From positions 1-55,837 of the forward strand of contig NZ_JOII01000043.1 in NCBI RefSeq assembly GCF_000719955.1: a stretch of DNA of 55,837 bases, read 5' to 3'. This DNA comes from Streptomyces albidoflavus (GTDB lineage: Bacteria > Actinomycetota > Actinomycetes > Streptomycetales > Streptomycetaceae). The translations under genes were made by a program, and so were the position numbers. Below are positions 7,725 to 15,314 of the stretch, piece by piece; position 1 is the stretch's first letter; every line of letters begins with the position of its first letter. Under the pieces are notes generated by a model, which made no database searches, had not been told where the DNA came from, and worked only from the letters and a program-made list of their open reading frames with translations.

Positions 7725-9350
7725 GTGCGTAACGGAGCCAAGGCCGCGCTGGTGGGCGGGGTGTTTCTGGGCATGGTGGGGGCCGCCGGGTTCGGGGTCT
7801 ACGAACTGGTCGGCGATGTGGGGGGCGGGGGTGACGGGGTCGAGGCGGCCGCCGCCGAGAAGCCGGCCGGGCCGCCGACCCGGGCCGAGGCGGCCAAGGC
7901 GGCCAAGGCGTTCTTCGCGGCCTGGTCGCGCCGGGACACCGCCGAGGCGGCGCAGCTCACCGACAACGCCGTGGCCGCCCGTACCGCGCTGACCGACTAC
8001 TTCGAGGCCGCCCACGTCAGCCACGTGCGCGTCACCGCCGAGGAGCCGGTCGGCCGCACCGTCGGCTACGCGGTCGAGGCCACCGTCTCCGTCGGCGAGC
8101 ACCGGGGCACCTGGAAGTACGAGGGTGAACTGGAGGTCGTCCGGGGGGAGACGACGGGCCGGCCCCTGGTCGACTGGGCGCCCGAGGTGCTCCACCCGGA
8201 CCTCCAGGCGGGCGACACCCTTCAGGCGGGGGAGGCCGAGGTGCCGCCGATCCGCCTCGTCGACCGGGCGGGCCAGGAGCTGAAGCGTTCCGAACACCCC
8301 TCGCTGGGGCCGCTGCTGGACAAGCTGCGGGACCAGTACGGCAAGCAGGCGGGCGGTAAGCCCGGCGTCGAGCTGTGGATCGACCCCGAGAGCAGCGCGC
8401 CCCGGCAGACCCTGCTGACCCTCGCCGAGGGCAAGCCCGGCACCGTGCGCACCACACTCTCCGCCGCCGCCCAGCGCGCCGCCGAACAGGCGGTGGCCGG
8501 GCGGGCGGAGGCGTCCGTGGTGGCGCTGCGGCCCAGTACCGGGGAGATCCTGGCCGTGGCCGACCACCGTGCGGACGGCTTCGACGCGTCCTTCCTCGGC
8601 CAGCTCGCGCCCGGGTCGACGATGAAGATCGTCTCGGCCTCGCTCCTCATCGACAAGGGGCTGACCGCCGCCGAAGGGGCCGCGCCCTGCCCGCCCTCGG
8701 CCACCTGGCAGAGCCAGACCTTCAACAACCTGCCGGGGCTCGCGCCCAACGAGCACGCCACCCTCGCCGACAGCTTCGCCCGTTCCTGCAACACCGCCTT
8801 CGTGAAGTTCGCCGACGAGCTGAAGGTGGACGACCTCACCCGCCAGGCCCAGGAGGTCTTCGGCCTCGCCCGCGACGACTGGCGGATCGGCGTGCCCTCC
8901 TTCGACGGCAGGGTCCCGGCCTCGGGCGGCCCCGACACGGCGGCCGCACTGATCGGGCAGGGCCAGGTCCAGCTGAACCCGCTGACCCTCGCCTCGGTCA
9001 CCGCCACCGCCCGTACCGGCGCGTTCCGGCAGCCGGTGCTCGTACCGCGCGAGCTGATCGACGGTGAGCTGGCCCAGGCGCGCGGGCTGGCGCCGGGTAC
9101 GGCCGCGCAGTTGCGCGCCATGATGCACCGGACCGCGACCTCCGGCAGCGCCGCCGGCGCCCTGGCCGGGCTGGGCGGCGACATCGGCGCCAAGACCGGT
9201 TCGGCGGAGGTCGACGGGCAGGCGACGGCCAACAGCTGGTTCACCGCCTACCGCGGTGACCTGGCCGTCGCCGCCGTCGCCGAACAGGGGGGCCGGGGCG
9301 GCGAGAGCGCGGGCCCGATCGTCGCCGCCGTCCTGCGCTCCGGCGCCTGA
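7725..9350 (+). CDS. Penicillin-binding protein, class B-type transpeptidase with NTF2-like domain (paralogue 1)
   Basis: 541-residue peptidoglycan transpeptidase anchored by one N-terminal segment (ALVGGVFLGMVGAAGFGVYELVG). Residues about 55-165 form an NTF2-like (MecA_N-type) domain, then a PBP dimer region. The transpeptidase has Ser298 in STMK, Ser354 in SCN and Lys490 in KTG, so all three catalytic motifs are intact. A TTG 60 nt upstream is in frame but lies inside an inverted repeat; the GTG at 7725 has GAGGGGAC about 8 nt upstream and is preferred. The next gene is a close paralogue in tandem. Acts outside the membrane in wall synthesis. Confidence 0.93.
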   Translation: MRNGAKAALVGGVFLGMVGAAGFGVYELVGDVGGGGDGVEAAAAEKPAGPPTRAEAAKAAKAFFAAWSRRDTAEAAQLTDNAVAARTALTDYFEAAHVSHVRVTAEEPVGRTVGYAVEATVSVGEHRGTWKYEGELEVVRGETTGRPLVDWAPEVLHPDLQAGDTLQAGEAEVPPIRLVDRAGQELKRSEHPSLGPLLDKLRDQYGKQAGGKPGVELWIDPESSAPRQTLLTLAEGKPGTVRTTLSAAAQRAAEQAVAGRAEASVVALRPSTGEILAVADHRADGFDASFLGQLAPGSTMKIVSASLLIDKGLTAAEGAAPCPPSATWQSQTFNNLPGLAPNEHATLADSFARSCNTAFVKFADELKVDDLTRQAQEVFGLARDDWRIGVPSFDGRVPASGGPDTAAALIGQGQVQLNPLTLASVTATARTGAFRQPVLVPRELIDGELAQARGLAPGTAAQLRAMMHRTATSGSAAGALAGLGGDIGAKTGSAEVDGQATANSWFTAYRGDLAVAAVAEQGGRGGESAGPIVAAVLRSGA

Positions 9351-9480
9351 CCCGGCGTACGGAACCACCTCGTCCGCGCGCCCCTCCCCCGGCCGACCGG
9401 CCAGGGGACGGGGTGTCCGCGGGCGGCACTACGCTGGGGCCCGTCGGTGCCGAGGGGGCGGCGGAGCTGCGGAGGGGACT

Positions 9481-11181
9481 GTGGGCAAGAGACGACGCGA
9501 GGTGCGCCGCGAACCGGGCACCAACAACACCAGGAAATACGCGGTGATCGGTGCGGCCGCCGCCGTGGTGATAGGCGCCGGGGTCGGCGCCTGGGCCTTC
9601 ACCGGCGGGGACGAGGCGGCCGACCAGGCCGACGCGATACCCACCGGCCCGCTGACGGCGGCCGAGGTCAAGGGCGCCGCGACCAAGTTCCTCGACGCCT
9701 GGGCGGCGGGCGAGCCCGCCGAGGCCGCCCGCCAGACCGACGCCCCCACCGCCGCCCAGGCCGCCCTGGACGCGTACGCGAAGAGCGCGAAGACCGGGCC
9801 GGTGGAGATCCAGAAGGGCAAGCGCGCCAAGGCGAAGGTGCCGTTCTCGGTGGCCACCACGGTCACCTGGGAGAAGACGGACAAGCCCTGGGCGTACGAG
9901 TCGGAGCTGACCGTGGTGCGGCGCGCCGCCGACGGCCGCCCGCTGGTGCACTGGCAGCCTTCCGTCCTCCACCCCGACCTCGCCGAGGGCGACCAGCTGG
10001 TGACCGGCGAGGCGGGCACGCCCCCGATCCGCGCCCTGGACCGGGACGGCGGGGAGCTGACCAAGGAGAAGTACCCCTCGCTCGGCGCCGTCCTGGACAG
10101 CCTGCGCGAGCGGTACGGCGAGAAGGCCGGCGGCACCCCGGGTGTCGAACTCCGCGTCGTGCGGGCCGAGAAGCCCGAGAAGGAGAAGAAGGCGGACGGC
10201 ACCGAGGCCAAGTCCGGGGACGACGACGAGCTTCCCGACAAGACCCTGCTGACCCTCGCCGAGGGCAAGGAGGGCACGCTGCGGACCACGCTCAGCGCCA
10301 AGGCCCAGGCCACCGCCGAGAAGGAGGTGGCCGAGCGGAAGAAGGCGTCCGTGGTGGCGCTGCGCCCCTCCACCGGGGAGATCCTCGCCTTCGCCAACTC
10401 CAACCCGGAGGGGTTCAACGTCGCCCTCCAGGGCTCGCTGGCCCCCGGCTCCACGATGAAGATCGTCTCCGCCTCGATGCTGCTGGAGAAGGACCTGGCG
10501 GGCATCGACAAGAAGCACCCGTGCCCCAAGTACTCCTCGTACGGCGGCTGGAAGTTCCAGAACGTCGAGAAGTTCAAGATCACCGGGGGGACGTTCCGGG
10601 ACAGCTTCGGGGCCTCCTGCAACACGGCCTTCATCAGCCAGGCGAAGAAGCTGAAGGACGACGACCTGACCAAGCAGTCCCAGCAGGTCTTCGGGCTGGG
10701 CAAGGACGACTGGGCCATCGGCGTCCCGTCGTTCGACGGCGCCGTGCCCGTCCAGTCCGACGCCTCGATGGCGGCCTCGCTCATCGGCCAGGGCGGCGTC
10801 CGCGCCAACCCGCTGAACATGGCCTCCGTCGTCGCCACCGCCAAGACCGGCGAGTTCCACCAGCCCTACCTGGTCTCGCCCGAGGTCGACGGCCGGTCCC
10901 TGGCCAAGGCCGAGCGGAAGCTCTCCGCGTCGGCGCAGAGCCAGCTCAAGGCCCTGCTCACGCACACCGCCGTCGCCGGGTCCGGGGCCGAGCCCATGGC
11001 CGGGCTCGGGGCCGATGTCGGCGCCAAGACGGGCAGCGCCGAGGTCGACAACCAGAAGAAGCCCAACGGCTGGTTCACCGCCTGGCGTGGTGATGTGGCG
11101 GCCGCGGCGGTCATCCAGGAGGGGGGCCGGGGCGGGGCCTCGGCGGGTCCGTTGGTGCGGGCGGTGCTGCTCGGGTCCTGA
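9481..11181 (+). CDS. Penicillin-binding protein, class B-type transpeptidase with NTF2-like domain (paralogue 2)
   Basis: 566 residues, same architecture as the preceding gene: a basic N-terminus (GKRRREVRREPG), one membrane segment (YAVIGAAAAVVIGAGVGAWAF), NTF2-like domain, then the transpeptidase with Ser324 in STMK, Ser379 in SCN and Lys516 in KTG. Compared with paralogue 1 it carries a charged insert of about 18 residues (EKPEKEKKADGTEAKSGDDD) before DKTLLTLAEG. The GTG at 9481 has GGAGGGG 4-10 nt upstream. The 130-bp gap from paralogue 1 leaves room for its own promoter. The pair looks like an old duplication kept for separate roles. Confidence 0.93.
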   Translation: MGKRRREVRREPGTNNTRKYAVIGAAAAVVIGAGVGAWAFTGGDEAADQADAIPTGPLTAAEVKGAATKFLDAWAAGEPAEAARQTDAPTAAQAALDAYAKSAKTGPVEIQKGKRAKAKVPFSVATTVTWEKTDKPWAYESELTVVRRAADGRPLVHWQPSVLHPDLAEGDQLVTGEAGTPPIRALDRDGGELTKEKYPSLGAVLDSLRERYGEKAGGTPGVELRVVRAEKPEKEKKADGTEAKSGDDDELPDKTLLTLAEGKEGTLRTTLSAKAQATAEKEVAERKKASVVALRPSTGEILAFANSNPEGFNVALQGSLAPGSTMKIVSASMLLEKDLAGIDKKHPCPKYSSYGGWKFQNVEKFKITGGTFRDSFGASCNTAFISQAKKLKDDDLTKQSQQVFGLGKDDWAIGVPSFDGAVPVQSDASMAASLIGQGGVRANPLNMASVVATAKTGEFHQPYLVSPEVDGRSLAKAERKLSASAQSQLKALLTHTAVAGSGAEPMAGLGADVGAKTGSAEVDNQKKPNGWFTAWRGDVAAAAVIQEGGRGGASAGPLVRAVLLGS

Positions 11182-11264
11182 CGGGGTAGGGGTTAGCGGG
11201 GCCGGGCCGGCATCACGGCTTCGGCTCGGTCTTCGCTCGATTCCCTGCCTTTGGAGGGTGCTTT

Positions 11265-11375
11265 GTGGATGCGCGGTCCGTGCGCAAGGTGATTCTGCTG
11301 GGGACGCTTGTGGTGGGGTTGGTGCTTATTTCCCTTGTGGCGGGGGCCATTGCTTGGGTGGACGCCACTAGGTGA
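11265..11375 (+). CDS. 36-residue single-pass membrane peptide
   Basis: Short gene with GTG start at 11265 and TTGGAGGG ribosome site about 7 nt upstream. The product begins MDARSVRKVILL, has one transmembrane segment of about 22 residues rich in Leu/Val/Ala/Gly, and ends WVDATR. Positive charges before the segment predict the N-terminus inside. It lies 83 bp after the second PBP gene on the same strand, so it could be co-transcribed. No family recognised. Codons are less GC-biased than in the PBPs (CTT, ATT, GCT), which weakens the case slightly. Confidence 0.6.
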   Translation: MDARSVRKVILLGTLVVGLVLISLVAGAIAWVDATR

Positions 11376-11709
11376 CGTCTGGTCCTCGGTGAGGGGGGGT
11401 GCTCGTCTGGCCTGTCCCGGGCCAGGGGGCCTCAGGTGCCGGCTGGGCTGGTGGGGGCTGGGCTCCGTCTCCGCCGCGCCGGTCACCGATGGCCTCAAAC
11501 GCCGGCCGGGCTGTCAGGTTCGCGGTTCCCCCGGCACGGGGGTGGGGCGGGGCCGTGCCGGGGTGCCTCCTCACAAACTGCAGGGTGCGGGGTCAGTCGC
11601 TTCAAGACGGCCGTGTGTGCAGTTTGCTGCGGGGGCACCCCGGCACGGCCCCACCCCACGGTCTCGTACGCGGCTGACCGCCGGAGGGTGGGACGAGGCA
11701 GCGGGTGTG
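11376..11709. repeat. Intergenic palindromic repeat, copy B (complete hairpin)
   Basis: This 334-bp convergent gap is mostly repeat. GATGGCCTCAAACGCCGGCC at about 11488-11507 starts the unit shared with copies C and D. A hairpin follows, with left arm about 11539-11582 and right arm about 11618-11660. The arms match for roughly 40 bp, with one short asymmetric segment. The apex of about 35 nt holds GGGTCAGTCGCTTCAAG as in copy A. It sits between the 3' ends of the membrane peptide and zinc-ribbon genes, so it may act as a two-way terminator. Confidence 0.8.
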
Positions 11710-11895
11710 TCAGGTGGGGGGTGTGCAGGTGGGGCAGGTGTAGAGGGTGGTGGCGGGGCCGCAGGTGCTGCGGATGGTGCGGAGGGGGACGGGGGTTCTG
11801 GTGAGGCGGTGGCAGCGCATGCAGCAGGCGATGTTCACCGGGGGCGCGGCCTGGCCCCGCTCCTCGCGTGGTGCGGCAAGGGTGCGGTCGTACAC
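11710..11895 (-). CDS. Zinc-ribbon microprotein (61 residues)
   Basis: Small soluble protein with two cysteine pairs, CCMRC near residues 24-28 and YTCPTC near 52-57, separated by about 26 residues with the pattern RLTRTPVPLRTI. This is the arrangement of a family of small zinc-ribbon proteins that streptomycetes carry in several copies, without known function. The GTG at 11895 has AGGAGGAG about 9-10 nt upstream, an excellent ribosome site, which supports a real gene. Monocistronic, convergent with the PBP cluster across repeat copy B. Confidence 0.75.
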   Translation of the reverse strand: MYDRTLAAPREERGQAAPPVNIACCMRCHRLTRTPVPLRTIRSTCGPATTLYTCPTCTPPT

Positions 11896-12025
11896 AGTGG
11901 TTCAGCTCCTCCTGGGCTGGCGCCACCGTACGGGCTGAGCGCATAGCCATGTTGCCCTGCGCATAGTCCTGTCCGGATGCTGTTGCAGGGTTGGCCGGTT
12001 GTGCGCGCCCCAAGGGGGGGGGCGG

Positions 12026-13075
12026 TCAGCCGAGGGTTGCGCCGGGGCCCCAGGGGGCGGGGCCGGTTCCTTCGGCCCAGGCGGTGAGTTCGGTGCCGTC
12101 GATGCAGCGGATGCCGCAGGAGTCGGCGTACTCCTCGGCCGGGGCGGTGAACTCGCTGGTCGTCACCAGGACGGCGAGCTGGGCGCCGTGGACGCTCCAG
12201 CAGGTTCCGCCGAAGCGCTGGAGGTCCTGGGAGCCGACCTTGTTCTCCGGGCCGTATCGCTTGCACTGGATGACCACGCGCCGGCCGTCGGGGGCGGTGG
12301 CCAGGACGTCCGCGCCGAGGTCGCCCGCGCCGCCGACGGTCTCGGCGTCGGCGCAGCCGTCGCGGCGGCAGAGGGCGGCGACCGCCTCCTCGAAGGTGTC
12401 GGCGTCCAGGGCGGCGAAGTCCAGCGTGGCGAGGTCGACACCGTCCAACTCGGCCGCGGTGAGCGCGACCGCTTCCGCCTCCGGCTCCGGCTCCGGTTCC
12501 AGTTCCGGTTCCAGTTGCGGTTCCCAGTCGGGGGCGTACGGCTCTGTGGCGTACGGGGCGGGGGCTTCGGGTTCCGGGAGTGGGGCCGTGCGGCCGTCGT
12601 GGAAGGGGGCGGCGAGGGTCGGTTCCTCGGGGCCGGGCGGGAACGCGTCGGCCAGGAGGGGCGGTTGCTGGGTGCGGGTGGGCGGGTCTGCGGGCTCGTC
12701 GACCGGGACGGGCGGGGCGGTGCGGGTGGCGGCCAGTGCGTCGGCCTCGGCCTCGGCCATGCCCGCGCGGGCGGCGCGGCGCAGGTCGCGGGCGTGGGGC
12801 ATGCCGCGCAGCAGGGCGTAGAGGACGGGGACGGCGGCGAGGCCCAGCAGGACGGCCCAGCCGGGGTGCTCCCCCGCCCACCGGGCGAACCCCTGGAAGG
12901 CCAGGGCGAGTCCGGTCAGGATCGCGGCGGCGAGTACCACCGCCAGCGAGCCGGAGCGGACCGTCGGACGTGCCCGCCGCGTCCGCCGGGGCCTGCGTGC
13001 GCCCCCGCGTACCACCCTGGCGGGTATCGGCTCCTCGGCCAGCGGTTCGCGCGCCGGTACCATCTCGTCGATCAT
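12026..13075 (-). CDS. Membrane-anchored Mrr-type restriction endonuclease domain protein
   Basis: 349 residues. Basic N-terminus, then two transmembrane segments (SLAVVLAAAILTGLALAF and GWAVLLGLAAVPVLYALL, about residues 43-85). A long Pro/Glu-rich linker with an EPELEPEPEPE run follows, and residues about 230-345 are a restriction endonuclease Mrr_cat domain. The PD-(D/E)xK core is visible as FEEAV, GDLGADVLATAPDG and VIQCKRY. Mrr domains cut DNA, often modified DNA; tethering to the membrane suggests a role at incoming or segregating DNA, which is inference. The ATG at 13075 is preferred to the GTG 12 nt upstream. Divergent from the YbaK gene. Confidence 0.85.
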   Translation of the reverse strand: MIDEMVPAREPLAEEPIPARVVRGGARRPRRTRRARPTVRSGSLAVVLAAAILTGLALAFQGFARWAGEHPGWAVLLGLAAVPVLYALLRGMPHARDLRRAARAGMAEAEADALAATRTAPPVPVDEPADPPTRTQQPPLLADAFPPGPEEPTLAAPFHDGRTAPLPEPEAPAPYATEPYAPDWEPQLEPELEPEPEPEAEAVALTAAELDGVDLATLDFAALDADTFEEAVAALCRRDGCADAETVGGAGDLGADVLATAPDGRRVVIQCKRYGPENKVGSQDLQRFGGTCWSVHGAQLAVLVTTSEFTAPAEEYADSCGIRCIDGTELTAWAEGTGPAPWGPGATLG

Positions 13076-13211
13076 CTGCGACCCCACCCCTCAGCTACGG
13101 CTCTGTCCCTCTCCTCGCCGTCTGCCCTGCCCGGCCGGAACCATGATCGACGCGTCGGACGCGCACCGCCCCGACCAGGGAACACCCTCGCGTGGCGCCT
13201 ACACCTACCGC

Positions 13212-13217
13212 TACCGT
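13212..13217 (+). promoter_or_regulatory. -10 hexamer TACCGT of a probable leaderless transcript
   Basis: Located 7 nt before the ATG of the YbaK gene, with no ribosome site between. Confidence 0.5.
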
Positions 13218-13224
13218 GCGCACC

Positions 13225-13776
13225 ATGAGCACATCCGAGACCACCGCGCCGGCCGCCACGGAGGCGGCCCCCTCCGTCGTCCTCCCGCGCTTCGCCGAGG
13301 CCCTGCAGGCGCTCGGCCTGGGTGAGGTGACGGCGCGCGTACGGAAGTTCCCCGAGGCGACCCGGACCGCCGAGGAGGCCGCCGCGGCCGTCGGCTGCGA
13401 GCTGGACGCCATCGTCAAGTCCCTGATCTTCGCCGCCCACGGCCTGCCCGGCACCGAGGGCCCCGTCCCCGTGCTGGTCCTCCTCGACGGCGCCTCCCGC
13501 GCCGACCTCGACCAGGTCCGCGACGCGCTCGGCGCCACCAAGGTGACCCGGGCCAAGGCCGACCTGGTGCGCGAGACCACCGGGTACGCCATCGGGGGCG
13601 TCCCGCCCTTCGGGCACCGCACCCGTACCCCGGTCCTGGCCGACCGGCGGCTGCTGGCGCACGCCGAGGTGTGGGCGGCCGCCGGCACCCCGCACACCGT
13701 CTTCCCGATGGCGCCGGCCGAGCTGGTCCGCCATGCCGGGGCGACCCTCGTGGACGTGCGCGAGTCGTCCGAATGA
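13225..13776 (+). CDS. YbaK/EbsC family aminoacyl-tRNA deacylase
   Basis: 183-residue YbaK-domain protein that hydrolyses mischarged tRNA, such as Cys- or Ala-tRNA(Pro). Family features: FPEATRTAEEAAAAVGCELDAIVKSLIF (about residues 39-66) with the conserved Lys, then TGYAIGGVPPFGH (about 120-132), the substrate-binding GxxP loop, and a C-terminal hydrophobic strand. The 20 N-terminal residues are a low-complexity Ala/Thr extension. The stop codon overlaps the next start as ATGA, so this and the EamA transporter are translationally coupled. Confidence 0.92.
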   Translation: MSTSETTAPAATEAAPSVVLPRFAEALQALGLGEVTARVRKFPEATRTAEEAAAAVGCELDAIVKSLIFAAHGLPGTEGPVPVLVLLDGASRADLDQVRDALGATKVTRAKADLVRETTGYAIGGVPPFGHRTRTPVLADRRLLAHAEVWAAAGTPHTVFPMAPAELVRHAGATLVDVRESSE

Positions 13777-14624
13777 CGCCGGTGGTCGCGGCGGCCGTGC
13801 TGCTGGCCGCCTTCACCCACGCCGCGTGGAACGCCCTCGCCCACGCCATCAAGGACCAGCTGACCGCGTTCACGCTGATCAGCGGCGGGGCCGCGGTGAT
13901 CGGCGCGGGGATCGCCTGCTTCACGGGCCTGCCCGCCGCCGCGGCCTGGCCGTACCTGCTGGTGTCGGCGGCGCTGCACGTCGGCTACCAGTTGCTGCTG
14001 ATGCGGTCGTTCTCGCTCGGCGACTTCGGGCAGATGTATCCGATCGCCCGGGGGACCGCGCCGCTGGTCGTCACCGTGCTGGCCGCCGTGCTGCTGGGTG
14101 AGCGGCTCGACCGCTGGCAGGGGGCGGGGGTCGCGCTGGCCAGCGCCGGGCTGGTGGGGCTCGCCCTCTGGGGCGTCCGCAGCTCCGGCAGGCGGCCCGA
14201 CTGGGCCGCGCTCACCGCTGCCGTGGCGACGGGGCTGGCCATCGCCGCCTACACCGTCGTCGACGGGGCCGGGGTGCGGGCCGCCGGGAGTCCCGTCGGG
14301 TATCTCGCCTGGCTGATGATCCTGGAAGGGATCGCCATCCCCGCGTACGCCTTGGCCCGGCGGGGGCGGGGGCTTCTTGGCTCGCTTCGGCCGCATGCGG
14401 GGCGGGGGTTGCTCGGGGCGGCGCTGTCCATGGCCGCGTACGGGCTCGTCCTCTGGGCGCAGACGCGGGCGCCGCTCGCTCCGGTGGCGGCGCTGCGCGA
14501 ATCCTCGATCATCGTCGGTGCCCTCATCGGGGCCTTCTTCTTCAAAGAGCGGTTCGGGGCGCCGCGGCTGCTTGCCGCGGCTGTCATGGCCGCGGGGATC
14601 GGGCTCATGCTCCACGTGGGCTGA
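13773..14624 (+). CDS. EamA/DMT family transporter
   Basis: 283-residue integral membrane protein of the drug/metabolite transporter superfamily. It has about ten hydrophobic helices arranged as two EamA repeats (residues about 5-135 and 145-280). The second repeat ends with the typical LAPVAALRESSIIVGALIGAFFFKERFG and a final LMLHVG. Its ATG overlaps the TGA of the YbaK gene. Substrate is unknown; coupling to a tRNA-editing protein is common in actinobacteria without proven link. Repeat copy C starts directly after its stop. Confidence 0.9.
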   Translation: MTPVVAAAVLLAAFTHAAWNALAHAIKDQLTAFTLISGGAAVIGAGIACFTGLPAAAAWPYLLVSAALHVGYQLLLMRSFSLGDFGQMYPIARGTAPLVVTVLAAVLLGERLDRWQGAGVALASAGLVGLALWGVRSSGRRPDWAALTAAVATGLAIAAYTVVDGAGVRAAGSPVGYLAWLMILEGIAIPAYALARRGRGLLGSLRPHAGRGLLGAALSMAAYGLVLWAQTRAPLAPVAALRESSIIVGALIGAFFFKERFGAPRLLAAAVMAAGIGLMLHVG

Positions 14625-14654
14625 CCTCAGCCGGCTCATCGGGCTGCGGCCCGG

Positions 14655-14790
14655 CTGGGCTGTCATGGGCCTGGGCTCCGTATCGACCCTGCCGGTCAAA
14701 GATGGCCTCAAACGCCGGCCGGGCTGTCAGGTTCGCGGTTCCTCCGGCACGGGGGTGGGGCGGGGCCGCGCCGGGGTACCTCCTCACAAG
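14655..14790. repeat. Intergenic palindromic repeat, copy C (truncated)
   Basis: Shares about 120 bp with copy B, from the CTGGGCTCCGT segment through GATGGCCTCAAACGCCGGCC to GGGGTACCTCCTCACAA. It stops exactly where the apex of the copy B hairpin begins. The right arm is missing and unique sequence with the SgcJ-like promoter follows. The TACC variant matches copy A rather than copy B. Confidence 0.75.
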
Positions 14791-14894
14791 GGGGCGGATC
14801 TATGCTGTGGGGCGCGGTCGGCGCCTCTTCGTCGGTTCGCGCGAGTCACGATGATCAGTCGTGGCCACACCCGTCCCGACAGAGGGAGCGACGA

Positions 14895-15314
14895 GTGACC
14901 GATCGCCCAGACACTCAGGAATGTCAGAGCGACAAGGATGATGTGCGCCTTATCGAGGAGATATTCGCCGACTTGGAGTCGGCTTTCGCTGAGCATGACG
15001 CTGCGAAGTTCGACGAACGGTTCACCGCGGACGTGGTCTTCACGGCGGTGAACGGTGCGCGCTTCTTCGGCTGGGAGAAGATTCACGCCTATCACAGCGA
15101 GCGCCTGACAGGGCACGCCGGGGGAATCAACACCTGGTACGAGATCGAGCGCATCACTTTCCCGGCCCCGGACGTCGCCGTGGTCTTCTTCCGGCAGCCC
15201 ATCGTGGTGTCAGAGCACAAGCGGGCCAATGTGGGAACGTGGGTGCTGGTGAAGAGGGACGGGCAGTGGTGGATCTCCGCCGGTCAGAACACCGGCGTTG
15301 CCGTGGCCGAGTAG
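14895..15314 (+). CDS. SgcJ/EcaC-type NTF2-like (SnoaL/DUF4440) protein
   Basis: 139-residue cone-fold protein. A helical start (DVRLIEEIFADLESAFAEHDAAKFDERFTADVVFTAVNG, about residues 16-54) is followed by the antiparallel sheet ending WVLVKRDGQWWISAGQNTGV. This is the SgcJ/EcaC arrangement; members are associated with oxidoreductase-like or small-ligand roles in secondary metabolism but activity is seldom proven. The GTG at 14895 has AGGGAG upstream. Third positions are clearly less GC-rich than in its neighbours, and it is flanked on both sides by repeat clusters (C and D), suggesting later acquisition. Confidence 0.82.
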   Translation: MTDRPDTQECQSDKDDVRLIEEIFADLESAFAEHDAAKFDERFTADVVFTAVNGARFFGWEKIHAYHSERLTGHAGGINTWYEIERITFPAPDVAVVFFRQPIVVSEHKRANVGTWVLVKRDGQWWISAGQNTGVAVAE

